Shown here: positions 25,147 through 34,193 of the stretch, in pieces
Layout: the number at the start of each line of letters is the position of its first letter
Position numbering within the stretch: position 1 is the stretch's first letter
NCBI GenBank assembly: GCA_020433455.1
Contig: JAGRCP010000005.1
Coordinates: 1 to 45,753, forward strand
From: Caldilineaceae bacterium
GTDB taxonomy: Bacteria > Chloroflexota > Anaerolineae > Caldilineales > Caldilineaceae
Length of the DNA stretch: 45,753 bases
Direction of reading: 5' to 3'
Notes under the pieces: model-generated
The model's database searches: none
What the model saw: the letters and a program-made list of their open reading frames with translations, nothing else
Told to the model about the DNA's origin: nothing
Translations under genes and position numbers: made by a program

Positions 25147-26998
25147 ACAGTTCATCCTCCTGCAAGTAGACGGCAAACGCTTTGGGGGCCAGGGAAACCG
25201 TATACGACTCGGCTCTCCCAATTGTCGCCGGCGGAGAAAGGTCCGGATCTGCTTTTGGCGACCACCTGGCATCCCGGGAATCCAGCACCCTGCGCCAGGC
25301 GACATCTCCGCCCGGCACGTCCAGCCCGGCGGTATGCGTCAATTCAAAATTGAGGAACACGCGCAGCGTCTGACGACCAAATCGACGCTCGACACAGATC
25401 ATGCGGTTCTTTCCATGGTGATAGACCAGGGTATCGTCGGGTCCCGGATTGGTGAGGGCGGGGTAGGCGCGGCGCATGGCCAGCAATTCCTTATAGAGCG
25501 CATAGAGCAAAGCGTGGGTTCCCTGATTGGCCAGGGCGTGATTCAGCTTGCTGCGCGCAAAAGTCTCCTCTCCCTGGGGATCAGGCGGCTCGCCCCGCCA
25601 GTCGAACGCGGCGAACTCTTGGGCCCGCCCCCGACGCACGCCTTCAATCAGGTCAGCGTCGCCGTGGGACGTAAAGAAGAGGAAGGGCGCGGTCTCCCCG
25701 TACTCTTCGCCCATAAAGAGCATGGGCGTAAAGGGCGACGTGAGCAGCAGCCCCGCGGCCAGCTTGAGGCCGTCAAAATCGGTAAGCGTCGAGAGGCGCT
25801 CGCCCAGCATGCGGTTGCCCACCTGATCATGGGTCTGGGTAGACGCCACAAAGCGATCCGCGGGAACATCGCCCGCCCATGTCCCGTGTTGACGGCGACG
25901 GATAGGCGAATAAGCCCCCGTGTAAGCAAAGCGCTCGCCCAGCACCTTGGGCAACAGGGTGAAGTCCTGATAATCGATGTAGTAGCCATCCGACTCGCCG
26001 GTCAGCGCCACGTGGAGCACGTGATGAAAGTCATCCAGCCACTGGCCGTCCAACCCCAGACCATTGGCGTCCCGGCTCAACGTCAACAGGCGATTGCTCT
26101 GGTCATTCTCGGCAATGATGTGAACGTGGCGGTTATCCCGCGCCGCCCAATCCGCGATCTGCGCGGTGAGTTCGCCCAGGAAAGGCCGAGCGGAGAAAGA
26201 AAGCAGCTCATGGGTGGCGTCCAGGCGTAAGCCGTCAAAGTGATAGCGGCTCAGCCAGTAGACGGCATTGGCCATAAAGAAGCGCCGCACCGGATCGCTG
26301 TCCGGGCCGTCCAGGTTGATGCCCGCGCCCCACGGCGATTTATATCGGTCCGTAAAATAGGGACCGTAATCCCACAGATAGTTGCCTTCCGGCCCCAGAT
26401 GGTTATAGACCACGTCCAGCATCACGGCCAGGCCGTGACCATGGGCCGCGTCCACCAGCCGCTTGAGGCCGTTCACGCCGCCGTAGGCGCTGTGGGGCGC
26501 AAAGAGCTGGACGCCGTCATAGCCCCAGTTGCGCGCGCCGGGAAACTGGGCGACAGGCATGATTTGGAGCGCGGTAACACCCAGGTCCGCCAGGCCGGGC
26601 AGATGAGGAATGACAGCATCAAACGTGCCGTCGGGCGTATAGGCGCCCACATGGAGTTCATAGAAAACGCTGTTGCGCAGGGAAAGCGGCGCACAAACGG
26701 GATGACGCCAGGCAAAAGATTGGTCCACAACCTGAGAGGGGCCATGGACGCCGTCGGGCTGACTTTGAGATGCGGGATCGGGACGCTCCTTCTCACTGTC
26801 CAGGCGATAGAAATAGCGCTCGCCGGGCGCCACATCCGCCACAATCCCGCTAAAGTATCCGCCCGCCTCCGGCTGCAAACGGACGTACCGGCGAGCGTCC
26901 AATAAGCGTACTTCCACTTCTTCGCAGTACGGAGCCCAAACGCGAAAAGCCGTGGCCCCGGGCGTATACTGCGCGCCTAATAAAAATTCGTCATACAT
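25136..26998 (-). CDS. treZ: Malto-oligosyltrehalose trehalohydrolase
   Basis: GH13 enzyme of 620 aa that releases trehalose from maltooligosyl-trehalose made by TreY. An N-terminal early-set domain (FLLGAQYTPGATAFRVWAP, about 5-90) is followed by the barrel: VFYELHVGAYTPDGTFDA, NWGYDGVQLFAPHSAYGG, LDVVYNHLGPEGNYL, nucleophile Asp260 in FDGLRLDATHEL, acid/base Glu297 in IIAENDQSN and Asp391 in TQTHDQVGNR. The C-terminal beta domain ends in LAPKAFAVYLQEDELYDR. The ATG at 26998 is the only family-consistent start. It is first in a treZ-treY operon and is divergent from the DNA glycosylase gene. No treX debranching gene is in the window. Confidence 0.95.
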   Translation of the reverse strand: MYDEFLLGAQYTPGATAFRVWAPYCEEVEVRLLDARRYVRLQPEAGGYFSGIVADVAPGERYFYRLDSEKERPDPASQSQPDGVHGPSQVVDQSFAWRHPVCAPLSLRNSVFYELHVGAYTPDGTFDAVIPHLPGLADLGVTALQIMPVAQFPGARNWGYDGVQLFAPHSAYGGVNGLKRLVDAAHGHGLAVMLDVVYNHLGPEGNYLWDYGPYFTDRYKSPWGAGINLDGPDSDPVRRFFMANAVYWLSRYHFDGLRLDATHELLSFSARPFLGELTAQIADWAARDNRHVHIIAENDQSNRLLTLSRDANGLGLDGQWLDDFHHVLHVALTGESDGYYIDYQDFTLLPKVLGERFAYTGAYSPIRRRQHGTWAGDVPADRFVASTQTHDQVGNRMLGERLSTLTDFDGLKLAAGLLLTSPFTPMLFMGEEYGETAPFLFFTSHGDADLIEGVRRGRAQEFAAFDWRGEPPDPQGEETFARSKLNHALANQGTHALLYALYKELLAMRRAYPALTNPGPDDTLVYHHGKNRMICVERRFGRQTLRVFLNFELTHTAGLDVPGGDVAWRRVLDSRDARWSPKADPDLSPPATIGRAESYTVSLAPKAFAVYLQEDELYDR

Positions 26999-27119
26999 AA
27001 AAATAAAGCCTTACCTCGTTTAAAGTACTGTGCATGGCCAAGGATTTGCGAGAATCCAATCCACTGGCTACCATGATGCGCAGCATAACCGACCGACGAC
27101 CGTCACCCAAATTTACGTC

Positions 27120-28037
27120 ATGGCTCATCAAAGAACGTTTACCCTGGCTACGCCCGCCCCCTATCTCTTTCTCAGCGTCCTGGATCACGGCTGGCCCGCG
27201 CTTGCGCCCTGGCGTTGGGATAGCGCCACCCAAACGCTGGAGCGCACGGAACGACTCGACAACGGCTCGGTCGCGCTGTTGCGCCTCCAGGCGGCGGAAG
27301 CCGGCCCGGGCATCGCCATCGCCATGGAGGGGCCGGTGGAGATAGACGACAAAATCGTCGTTGAAGTTTCCCGCAAGATGAGCCGGGCCCTGCGCCTGGA
27401 CGAAGATATGAGCGACTTCTACGCCCGAGCGGCGCAACATCCCGCCATCTACGCCCAAGTAGGCGACGGTCGGGGACGCCTCCTCCGGTCCCCAACGCTC
27501 TTTGAGGACGTGGTCAAGACTATCTGCACCACCAACATTACCTGGTCTCAAACCAAGGCCATGGTCGCACGCCTGGTTGACGCCTTCGGCGCGCCCTGGT
27601 CCGCGGATCCGACGCGTCGTGCTTTTCCCACTGCGGAACAACTGGCAGCCGTTGAACCGGATAAATTTGACGCGGCTGCACGCATGGGCTATCGCAATGC
27701 CTACGTGCGGGAGTTGGCCGTCCGGATAGCCGACGGTTCTCTGGACCTGGAAGGGTTGGCCGCCGCCGATCTGCCGCCTGCCGAGCTGCGCAAAGCGGTC
27801 AAGGCCATCAAGGGCGTAGGCGATTACGCGGCCAATACCATCATGATGCTGTTGGGGCGGTATGAACATCTGGCCATCGACAGCGAATTCCGCGCCTTTG
27901 TCCGGCCCCGTTATTTTGACGGCGCAGAGGTCGACGACAAAGAGTTGGCCGCCGTCTATGCCGATTGGGGCGATTGGCAATACCTGGCCTATTGGTTCGA
28001 TAATATGGATACGCCGGACGAACCGGCCGCGGAGTAA
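27120..28037 (+). CDS. HhH-GPD family DNA glycosylase (AlkA/Ogg-like)
   Basis: Base-excision repair glycosylase of 305 aa. The ATG at 27120 precedes the recognisable N-terminal domain (FTLATPAPYLFLSVLDHGW), similar to the beta-rich N-domain of AlkA/OGG proteins; an open frame runs 30 codons upstream to a GTG. The core includes SPTLFEDVVKTICTTNITWSQTK and the helix-hairpin-helix motif AIKGVGDYAANTIMMLLG. The catalytic aspartate is probably Asp254 (LAIDSEFR). There are no C-terminal iron-sulphur cysteines, so it is not a MutY/Nth protein. The active-site lysine of bifunctional OGG enzymes is not evident, so a monofunctional alkyl-base glycosylase is most likely. It lies 6 bases before the next gene, suggesting a two-gene operon. 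Confidence 0.85.
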   Translation: MAHQRTFTLATPAPYLFLSVLDHGWPALAPWRWDSATQTLERTERLDNGSVALLRLQAAEAGPGIAIAMEGPVEIDDKIVVEVSRKMSRALRLDEDMSDFYARAAQHPAIYAQVGDGRGRLLRSPTLFEDVVKTICTTNITWSQTKAMVARLVDAFGAPWSADPTRRAFPTAEQLAAVEPDKFDAAARMGYRNAYVRELAVRIADGSLDLEGLAAADLPPAELRKAVKAIKGVGDYAANTIMMLLGRYEHLAIDSEFRAFVRPRYFDGAEVDDKELAAVYADWGDWQYLAYWFDNMDTPDEPAAE

Positions 28038-28043
28038 CTTGCC

Positions 28044-28448
28044 ATGGAAATGCGTTCTCGCAGCCCCCTTAACCTGCCCGACGATCTGATTCAGGAGGAG
28101 ACCGGCCGCTTCTCCGCCGGCTGGAATATCCTGCTCGACGCTTGGGGCGCGCCGCAAAAGGGCCACGCAGCCGCCGTGCGCCATCTTCAGGCGATCTACG
28201 GGCTTTCGGAACGCTGGGCCAACATCGTGGCGGTACGCTATGCCGCGGATCGCGACCTGCAGGAAGAAACATCGATCCCGGCCGATTTGCTGACGGCCAT
28301 GGTGCTCAGGCCCGCGGCCCGGGTCCGCTTCGAGGCGTTGACCCCGGCCGAGCAGCGCGCCATCATCCTGCCCATCGAGACGGCAGCGGAAAGAAGCGAA
28401 CGGAAGGAGCGCATTCGAGAGGCGATTGCGGGGCTGATAGAAGAATAA
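28044..28448 (+). CDS. DUF4287 + YdeI/OmdA-like small protein
   Basis: Cytoplasmic helical protein of 134 aa. The N-terminal half (about 25-70: GWNILLDAWGAPQKGHAAAVRHLQ, YGLSERWANIVAVRY) resembles DUF4287, and the C-terminal part (FEALTPAEQRAIILPIETA, ERIREAIAGL) resembles the YdeI/OmpD-associated (OmdA) helical domain. DUF4287 joined to such a tail occurs in stress-related proteins of unknown mechanism. It starts 6 bases after the DNA glycosylase gene, so it may act with it in damage response; that is inference from position only. Its TAA stop lies inside the first heptad of the following array. Confidence 0.65.
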   Translation: MEMRSRSPLNLPDDLIQEETGRFSAGWNILLDAWGAPQKGHAAAVRHLQAIYGLSERWANIVAVRYAADRDLQEETSIPADLLTAMVLRPAARVRFEALTPAEQRAIILPIETAAERSERKERIREAIAGLIEE

Positions 28449-28566
28449 AGAATAAAGATTGAAGATTGAAGATTGAAGATTAGAGACTGAGCGATTAGAG
28501 ATTGGGAGATTGGAGGCGGCGACCCGTTCGGCCCAATCATTATTCTTCAATCTTCAATTTTCAATC
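28441..28566. repeat. Inverted heptad arrays between DUF4287 gene and topA
   Basis: Seven in-phase heptads (AGAATAA, AGAATAA, AGATTGA x3, AGATTAG, AGACTGA) run from 28441 to 28489, beginning inside the upstream coding end and covering the stop codon. At 28539-28566 stand TTATTCT, TCAATCT, TCAATTT, TCAATCT, the reverse-complement set. The arms can pair over about 26 bp around a loop of about 50-60 bases, so this may serve as a terminator before the topA promoter. Confidence 0.85.
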
Positions 28567-28578
28567 TCCACCCCTTAT

Positions 28579-28608
28579 TTGATCGCACCTCCCCCCCTAT
28601 GCTACACT
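28579..28608 (+). promoter_or_regulatory. Promoter candidate for topA
   Basis: TTGATC (28579-28584) and TACACT (28603-28608) are separated by 18 bases. The predicted start is near 28615, leaving a leader of about 50 bases to the ATG at 28667. It follows directly on the inverted heptad array. Confidence 0.55.
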
Positions 28609-28666
28609 TGCCACGCTCGGCCTCCGGCGAGCTATTTTTTTGTTTTCTCGTAGAGTGAAAGAGATT

Positions 28667-31228
28667 ATGTCTAAACTTGTCATTGTCGAATCGCCCACAA
28701 AGGCGAAAACGATTCGTAAATTCCTGCCCAGCGGCTACAAGGTGGAAGCCAGCATGGGCCACGTACGCGACCTGCCGCCCTCGGCCAGCGAGATTCCCGC
28801 AAAGTATAAAGGGGAGTCCTGGGCGCGCCTGGGCGTCAACGTGGAGGAGGACTTTGATCCCCTCTACGTCATCCCCAGCAGCAAAAAGAAAGTCGTTACC
28901 AAGCTGCGCAAAGAGCTGAAAGCCGCGGACGAACTCATTCTGGCCACAGACGAGGACCGGGAAGGTGAAAGCATCGGCTGGCACCTGGTAGAGGTGCTCA
29001 AGCCCACGGTGCCCATTCAGCGCATGGTCTTCCACGAGATCACCCGGGAAGCGATTCAGGAAGCGTTGGGCCAAACCCGCAGCATTGACGATAACCTGGT
29101 CCGCGCGCAGGAGACCCGACGCATTTTGGACCGGCTGGTGGGCTACACCGTCTCGCCCTTGCTGTGGAAAAAGATCGCGCCCAAGCTCTCGGCCGGACGC
29201 GTCCAGAGCGTAGCCGTACGCCTGCTGGTGGAGCGGGAACGCCAGCGCCGGGCCTTCAAATCGGGCGCCTATTGGGACCTCAAGGCGCTCCTCAACAAGC
29301 GGCCGGACAAGCCGGCCCATCGCTTCGAGGCCGATCTGGTCTCGGTGGGCGGCGTACGCGTGGCCAGCGGACGGGACTTCGATGAGAATACGGGGAAGAT
29401 TGCCGAAGGCAAAGATGTGCTCCTGCTCAATGAAGCAGAGACGGCCGCGCTGCGCGAACGGCTCATCAACGGCCTTTGGCGCGTATCGGGCATCGACGAA
29501 CGGATCAGCGAGCGTTCGCCCGCACCGCCCTTCACCACCAGCACCCTCCAGCAGGAGGCGAATCGCAAGCTGGGCATGGGCGCCAAGGAAACCATGCGCA
29601 CCGCGCAGGCGCTCTACGAAAACGGCTACATCACCTATATGCGCACCGACTCGGTCAACCTGAGCGACCAGGCCGTCAACGCGGCCCGGCGACGCGTGGT
29701 GGAGCTCTACGGCGAGGAGTATCTCTACAGCAAGCCCCGCCGCTACAGAACCAAGAGCAAGGGCGCGCAGGAGGCCCACGAGGCCATCCGGCCCGCTGGC
29801 GACCAAATGCTGCCCGCGGATCGTCTGCCCATTTCCGGCCGGGAGCGTCAGCTTTACGATCTAATCTGGAAGCGCACGGTGGCCACCCAGATGGCCAATG
29901 CCCGGCTCCGCTTCACGACCGCCACCATCGACGTGGAGGATGCCGTCTTCAAGGCGAACGGCCGCACCATTCTCTTTCCCGGCTTCTTCCGCGCCTACGT
30001 AGAAGGCTCCGACGATCCCGAAGCCGCGCTGGAAGACCAGGATACTTCCCTGCCGCCCCTCTCAGTAGATGAGGAAGTGGACTGCCGGGAGCTGAACCCC
30101 GTGGGCCACGAGACCAAGCCGCCCGCGCGCTACACCGAAGCCTCGCTGGTGAAGGCGCTGGAAGCCGAAGGTATCGGCCGCCCCAGCACCTATGCCACCA
30201 TCATCGACACCATCATTAACCGGGGTTACACCTTCAAGCAGCGCAAGGAGTTGGTTCCCACCTTCACGGCTTTTGCCGTTACCGAACTGCTGGAAAATCA
30301 CTTCGACGAGCTGGTAGACGTCCAGTTCACCGCGGAGATGGAGCAGCAGTTGGATGAGATCGCGGAAGGCGATCTGGATTACCTCGCCTACCTGCGCGGC
30401 TTCTTTTTGGGCGAAGGCGGGCTGGAGAATCAGGTGCGCACCAAGGAAGCGAACATCGATCCGCGGATTGCCAGCGGCATCGCGCTCAGCGATCTGGCGG
30501 ACGTGGAGGTGCGCATCGGCCAGTTTGGCCCCTTCCTCTCCCGGGAGGAGAATGGAGAGCGCGTCACGGCCGGCCTGCCGGGCGATCTGCCGCCGGCCGA
30601 TCTGTCGGCCGAGCTGGCCGAACAACTGTTGACCCAAAAGGCCGAAGGTCCCGAAGCCCTGGGCGTGGATCCCGTCACGGAAAAGCAGGTCTACCTGAAG
30701 AACGGGCCATACGGCCCCTATGTCCAGCTAGGCGATGAGGGCGAGCCGGCGGAGAAGGGCAAAAAAGTCAAAAAGCCCAAGCGCACCAGCCTGCTCAAAG
30801 GCATGGAGCCGGAAGATGTGGACCTGGCCCTGGCTTTACGCCTGCTGGAGCTGCCCCGGACCGTAGGCCAGCACCCCGATACGGGCAAGGTTGTCAAGGC
30901 TGCTGTGGGTCGTTACGGGCCGTACGTCTCGCATGACGGCCTCTTCGCCAGCGTGAAGGAGCCCGATAACGTGTTGGATATTGAGCTGGATCGGGCGGTG
31001 GAACTGCTGGCCCAGAAGAAAAAGGGAAGCAGCACAAGCGTGCTCAAGGATTTGGGCGAGCATCCCGACGGCGGCCCGATCCAGGTGCTGGACGGCCGCT
31101 ACGGACCTTATGTCAAATATAAGCGCACCAATGCCACCCTGCCCAAAGACGTCGCGCCCGAGGACGTCACGCTGGAAACCGCGGTGCAGCTAATCGCCGA
31201 CAAGAAGGCGAAAAAGAAGAAAAAGTAG
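28667..31228 (+). CDS. topA: DNA topoisomerase I, zinc-ribbon-free C-terminus
   Basis: Type IA topoisomerase of 853 aa that relaxes negative supercoils. The ATG at 28667 begins the standard [16 protein letters not shown]; a frame open nine codons upstream is not needed. The Toprim domain has Glu8 and Asp95-Asp97-Glu99 ([10 protein letters not shown]). The active-site tyrosine is Tyr324 in [13 protein letters not shown], and [17 protein letters not shown] follows. The C-terminus lacks zinc ribbons and has instead several Topo C-terminal repeats, each with a [14 protein letters not shown] block (near 680, 750 and 810), and ends in a lysine-rich tail (KKAKKKKK). That layout occurs in Actinobacteria and Chloroflexota. 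It is convergent with the lipoprotein gene at 31357 across a bidirectional terminator. Confidence 0.96.
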   Translation: MSKLVIVESPTKAKTIRKFLPSGYKVEASMGHVRDLPPSASEIPAKYKGESWARLGVNVEEDFDPLYVIPSSKKKVVTKLRKELKAADELILATDEDREGESIGWHLVEVLKPTVPIQRMVFHEITREAIQEALGQTRSIDDNLVRAQETRRILDRLVGYTVSPLLWKKIAPKLSAGRVQSVAVRLLVERERQRRAFKSGAYWDLKALLNKRPDKPAHRFEADLVSVGGVRVASGRDFDENTGKIAEGKDVLLLNEAETAALRERLINGLWRVSGIDERISERSPAPPFTTSTLQQEANRKLGMGAKETMRTAQALYENGYITYMRTDSVNLSDQAVNAARRRVVELYGEEYLYSKPRRYRTKSKGAQEAHEAIRPAGDQMLPADRLPISGRERQLYDLIWKRTVATQMANARLRFTTATIDVEDAVFKANGRTILFPGFFRAYVEGSDDPEAALEDQDTSLPPLSVDEEVDCRELNPVGHETKPPARYTEASLVKALEAEGIGRPSTYATIIDTIINRGYTFKQRKELVPTFTAFAVTELLENHFDELVDVQFTAEMEQQLDEIAEGDLDYLAYLRGFFLGEGGLENQVRTKEANIDPRIASGIALSDLADVEVRIGQFGPFLSREENGERVTAGLPGDLPPADLSAELAEQLLTQKAEGPEALGVDPVTEKQVYLKNGPYGPYVQLGDEGEPAEKGKKVKKPKRTSLLKGMEPEDVDLALALRLLELPRTVGQHPDTGKVVKAAVGRYGPYVSHDGLFASVKEPDNVLDIELDRAVELLAQKKKGSSTSVLKDLGEHPDGGPIQVLDGRYGPYVKYKRTNATLPKDVAPEDVTLETAVQLIADKKAKKKKK

Positions 31229-31285
31229 CGGCGATTGATTCGGCGACGAATCGCCCCGCAAAAAACCAGGGAGCCGAAAAGCAAA

Positions 31286-31317
31286 AGGGCCGCAGAGATT
31301 ATCCACTCTGCGGCCCT
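31286..31317. terminator. Bidirectional terminator between topA and the lipoprotein gene
   Basis: AGGGCCGCAGAG (31286-31297) and CTCTGCGGCCCT (31306-31317) form a perfect 12-bp stem with an 8-base loop. On the minus strand TTTGCTTTTC follows, and on the plus strand CTGTCTTTATCG, so it can end both convergent transcripts. Confidence 0.8.
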
Positions 31318-31356
31318 CTGTCTTTATCGTTTCCTGTGCGCCCTCTGCGCCTGTTG

Positions 31357-32085
31357 CTACCGCGCCTCAAACGCCTCCAACTCAAACAATCCGCCGTTGC
31401 GGCTTTCCGTAAACTTCACCAGCGGATAGGGCGCGTCCACGCCGATCCAGGCCCGGGTTTCACTATCGCCCGTATCCAGCTCCACCAGCCACGTATCGAA
31501 CGTCCCCGCGGGCACGGTAATCTCCTCCCGCCGCAGCACGTTGACGGTCACCCGATCCAGCAGATTGGCCACCGGCAGGAAGCTGTTCATGCGCGCGCTA
31601 TAACCTTTCTCCAGGGGCAGCGTACGCAACAGCATGAGCACCGTACGCTGATCCCGGGCATCCGACGGAATATGGTTGCGCTCATTCGTGGTCACGTTCT
31701 GGACGGTGGTCAACTCCATGTCCACCTGGCCGCCGGCGTAGGTTGTATTGACCCGCTCCTCGCCCGTAGCATAGACTCGGACCAGCAGGGCGCTGCGGGG
31801 CAGAAAAACGCCGTCATCGGTCTCTACGGAGATCACCTCCTGAGTCTCGGAAGACGAAATCTCTCGCCGAAAGATCCAACCGCCGTCCGCCTGTTGGATC
31901 TGATACTGGAGCGTACCCGCAAAGTCGCCATTCAGGTTGGTGATGGCATACCGGCTGGTCTCAGTATTGCTCCACGGCGCAGCGCCCATAACCAACGGCT
32001 GGACCTCCGGCCTGCTGCAAGCCGTTGAGACCGCCAAAAGCAGCGTTGCGCCCAGCAAAAGCCCCACTACGCGCCGCACGCTCAT
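31357..32085 (-). CDS. Lipoprotein with DUF3108-like domain
   Basis: Exported lipoprotein of 242 aa. The ATG at 32085 overlaps the stop of the M20 hydrolase gene as ATGA, so the two are translationally coupled; the longer open frame upstream is a shadow. A signal peptide ([15 protein letters not shown]) ends in STAC, with Cys23 the likely lipidated residue. The mature part has a beta-rich pattern and a C-terminal block [33 protein letters not shown] that resembles DUF3108. Members of that family are periplasmic or surface proteins of unknown role. Coupling to a peptidase-like hydrolase suggests a shared physiological process but gives no mechanism. Confidence 0.7.
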   Translation of the reverse strand: MSVRRVVGLLLGATLLLAVSTACSRPEVQPLVMGAAPWSNTETSRYAITNLNGDFAGTLQYQIQQADGGWIFRREISSSETQEVISVETDDGVFLPRSALLVRVYATGEERVNTTYAGGQVDMELTTVQNVTTNERNHIPSDARDQRTVLMLLRTLPLEKGYSARMNSFLPVANLLDRVTVNVLRREEITVPAGTFDTWLVELDTGDSETRAWIGVDAPYPLVKFTESRNGGLFELEAFEAR

Positions 32086-33299
32086 GCCCGATTGCTCTCC
32101 ATCCACTCGACCGCGGCCGAAGCCAGCGCGGCCGCGCCGATGGGCAAGGCATCCTCGTCCAGGCGGAAGTCCGCCCGGTGTACCCGATAATAGCTGTCGC
32201 CCCATGCGGGATCGTGGACGCCCAGGCGGATAAAGCAGCCGGGCGCGCTCTGGGCCATGTAGCTGAAGTCCTCCGCGCCCATGATCATGTCCGCCTCCAG
32301 CACGTGATCCTCGCCCAGCAATCCCCCCGCGGCCCGACGAAAGGCAGCGGTCGCTTCGGCGGCATTCACCGTAGGCGGATAGCCCGGATGCAGCGTGTAC
32401 TCGGCCCGGCCGCCCATGGCCTCGACCAGCGTCACCGTTTTGGCCAGCTCGCTGCGCAGAAGGTCCCGGCTCTCTTCGGTGAAGGAGCGAATCGTGCCTT
32501 CCATGGTGACGCTGTCGGGGATGACGTTATTAACCGTACCGCCGTGAATCGTGCCGATGGTGATGACGCCCGCTTCAAGGGGGTCCAGGCGTCGGCTGAC
32601 GATCTGCTGCACCGCGCTGATAACCACGCCGGCCAGGGCGATGGGATCCACCGCGGCGTGGGGCTTGGCGGCATGACCGCCCTTGCCGTGGATAGTGAGA
32701 ACAAAGTGATCGGCCGCGGCCATCATGGGGCCGGAACGACTGCCCACGTAGCCCGTGTCGTAATCAGAATCAACGTGCAGGCCAAAGACGGCATCCAGTC
32801 CGTCCAGCGCGCCCTCTTCCACCATGCGCATCCCGCCCGATTTGCCCTCTGCGTCCTGGGCTTCTTCGCTGGGCTGGAAGAGGAGGCGCACGCTGCCCGG
32901 CAGGCGGCCCTCATCAGCTAATCCCTTGAGAATCGTGGCCGCACCCAGAAGCATAGCCGTGTGTGCGTCATGTCCGCAGGCATGCATAATGCCCGGACGC
33001 GCGCTGTCGAAAGCCGACCCGTTGCTCTCCAGAATCGGCAGAGCGTCCATATCCGCCCGCAGCCCGACTACCGGACCCTCTCCGCCCCCAATCCGGCCGA
33101 CCACGCCCGTCTTAGCCACCTCAGTCTCGCTCTCAATGCCCAACTTGTCCAGGGTAGAGTGGACCAGCGCAGCAGTGCGATGTTCGTCAAACGTCAATTC
33201 GGGATACATATGAATCTCCCGGCGCCATTGACGAATCCGCTCGTGGAGGGCATGGGCGCGGTTGAGGATATCTTGCTTGGCAACAGATTGGGTGGACAT
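32082..33299 (-). CDS. M20D family amidohydrolase (N-acyl amino acid hydrolase type)
   Basis: Dinuclear metal hydrolase of 405 aa that cleaves the amide of N-acyl or N-carbamoyl amino acids or similar compounds (AmaA/HipO/IAA-amino acid hydrolase group). It starts [22 protein letters not shown]. Metal-binding motifs are [23 protein letters not shown] (Cys108, His110) and [10 protein letters not shown] (Glu145-Glu146). A dimerisation domain ([19 protein letters not shown]) is inserted and the last ligand lies in [11 protein letters not shown]. There is no signal peptide, so it is cytoplasmic. It is the first gene of a pair with the DUF3108-like lipoprotein. The substrate cannot be given from sequence. 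Confidence 0.92.
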   Translation of the reverse strand: MSTQSVAKQDILNRAHALHERIRQWRREIHMYPELTFDEHRTAALVHSTLDKLGIESETEVAKTGVVGRIGGGEGPVVGLRADMDALPILESNGSAFDSARPGIMHACGHDAHTAMLLGAATILKGLADEGRLPGSVRLLFQPSEEAQDAEGKSGGMRMVEEGALDGLDAVFGLHVDSDYDTGYVGSRSGPMMAAADHFVLTIHGKGGHAAKPHAAVDPIALAGVVISAVQQIVSRRLDPLEAGVITIGTIHGGTVNNVIPDSVTMEGTIRSFTEESRDLLRSELAKTVTLVEAMGGRAEYTLHPGYPPTVNAAEATAAFRRAAGGLLGEDHVLEADMIMGAEDFSYMAQSAPGCFIRLGVHDPAWGDSYYRVHRADFRLDEDALPIGAAALASAAVEWMESNRA

Positions 33300-33364
33300 G
33301 ACGATGCGGGCCTTTCAGATTAAAAAGATGGAAATAGAAGGGAAAAGATGCGTTCATAAAAGGA

Positions 33365-33398
33365 AACACGGAGAGGACGCATTGCTCCTCTCCGTGTT
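33365..33398 (-). terminator. Intrinsic terminator of the Trm112-like gene
   Basis: AACACGGAGAGGA (33365-33377) and TCCTCTCCGTGTT (33386-33398) form a perfect 13-bp stem with an 8-base loop. On the minus strand it is followed by TCCTTTTATG. The plus strand shows an even better T-run (CCCTTTTTTG), though no plus-strand gene needs it. Confidence 0.85.
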
Positions 33399-33428
33399 GG
33401 GTCCTTCCCTTTTTTGCGTGGCGGAAAC

Positions 33429-33779
33429 TCAGGCCTCCTGAGTCTCCACCCGATACTTTTTGCCCTCTTCGATCAGCATGACGGGGATGCCGTTGCGAAT
33501 CGGATAGCGATAGCCGTTGCGCGGATTCAGGAGAAATTTGCCGTCATCCACCAATTCCAGCGGCCCTTTATCCTCGGGGCAGACCAGGATTCTCAGCAAG
33601 TCGTCGCTGATTTCGCCCCCCAGAGGCGCTTCATCCAGAGACTTAACCGGCTCGGAGGGCAAAACGCCGCTGCCGCTTTTGGTGTAATCGTCGCCAGACG
33701 GAGAGATAAACTCACGAATTGCATAGGCAATCCCGCCGATAAGCGCCGCAAACAGGAAAAATCGAAAAAGCTTTTTCAT
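33429..33779 (-). CDS. Membrane-anchored Trm112/UPF0434-like protein
   Basis: Small protein of 116 aa. Residues 4-21 (LFRFFLFAALIGGIAYAI) form a membrane anchor, then an acidic linker (about 25-55). The C-terminal part (about 58-108) is a Trm112/YcaR-type domain: LLRILVCPEDKGPLELV, FLLNPRNGYRYPIRNGIPVML. In zinc-binding members the first motif is CPxCKG, but here it is CPEDKG, so the second cysteine is lost. Stand-alone cytoplasmic versions act as partners of methyltransferases or have unknown roles. An anchor on this fold is unusual. It stands alone between a b5/DtxR pair and the M20 pair. Confidence 0.75.
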   Translation of the reverse strand: MKKLFRFFLFAALIGGIAYAIREFISPSGDDYTKSGSGVLPSEPVKSLDEAPLGGEISDDLLRILVCPEDKGPLELVDDGKFLLNPRNGYRYPIRNGIPVMLIEEGKKYRVETQEA

Positions 33780-33806
33780 GGATCAACTCCAGTAAGATAA
33801 ACGGGA

Positions 33807-33841
33807 AGTCAAAAACGAATAATCAAAAACGAACAGGCAAT
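33807..33841. repeat. Heptad array upstream of the Trm112-like gene
   Basis: AGTCAAA, AACGAAT, AATCAAA, AACGAAC and AGGCAAT follow one another in phase, equal to a 14-bp tandem of TCAAAAACGAA-type units. It lies 27 bases before the start codon on the minus strand. Confidence 0.65.
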
Positions 33842-33931
33842 ATGAGTCAATCTTAGCACGAACTCCCAACCCTTCGCAATATTTTCGCCTGAATTCCCCA
33901 ACTCGCTTCGTCGCCTGACGGGTAGAAATTG

Positions 33932-34189
33932 CTATTGTACCAACCTGCCCGCAATGCGCACGCACGGGTGGTCAAAAACGCTCGCACTATGGGGAGCGTC
34001 GCCCAGTTCGGTCGTCAAATCCTGTCCCGACCAGTGCAAATTTTCGTGCAGGCCTCGCCGCCATTTGGGGCAATTGGTAACATCGTAGACGACGCCCCCA
34101 TAGGCAATGTAGATGGGGCGCCCTCCCTCGCCCGTATACGCATGCAAAGCCTGTTCGGTAAATGTAGGAAGTGAGGAATCGTCGGTCAT
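33932..34189 (-). CDS. Cytochrome b5-like heme/steroid-binding protein
   Basis: Small soluble protein of 85 aa. The ATG at 34189 lies 4 bases after the DtxR stop codon, so the two are likely co-translated; the longer upstream frame is a shadow. The fold is recognised from IYIAYGGVVYDVTNCPKW, HENLHWSGQDLTTEL, APHSASVFDH and VRIAGRL, the pattern of short bacterial cytochrome b5-like proteins (COG4892 style). Histidines in GLHENLHW and APHSA are candidate heme ligands; the classic HPGG is absent. There is no signal peptide or anchor. Its coupling to a metal-dependent regulator suggests a role in iron or heme homeostasis, as an inference. Confidence 0.78.
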   Translation of the reverse strand: MTDDSSLPTFTEQALHAYTGEGGRPIYIAYGGVVYDVTNCPKWRRGLHENLHWSGQDLTTELGDAPHSASVFDHPCVRIAGRLVQ

Positions 34190-34193
34190 GGGC

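Noticed and set aside
25147..25305. N-terminal extension of treY by 53 codons
   Set aside because: It lies entirely over the treZ coding region and reads like a frame shadow. AGGAGG before 25146 and the family N-terminus fix the later start.
26991..28550. 519-codon minus-strand frame opposite the DNA glycosylase and DUF4287 genes
   Set aside because: It is an antisense shadow. The plus-strand proteins have recognisable domains and this frame has none.
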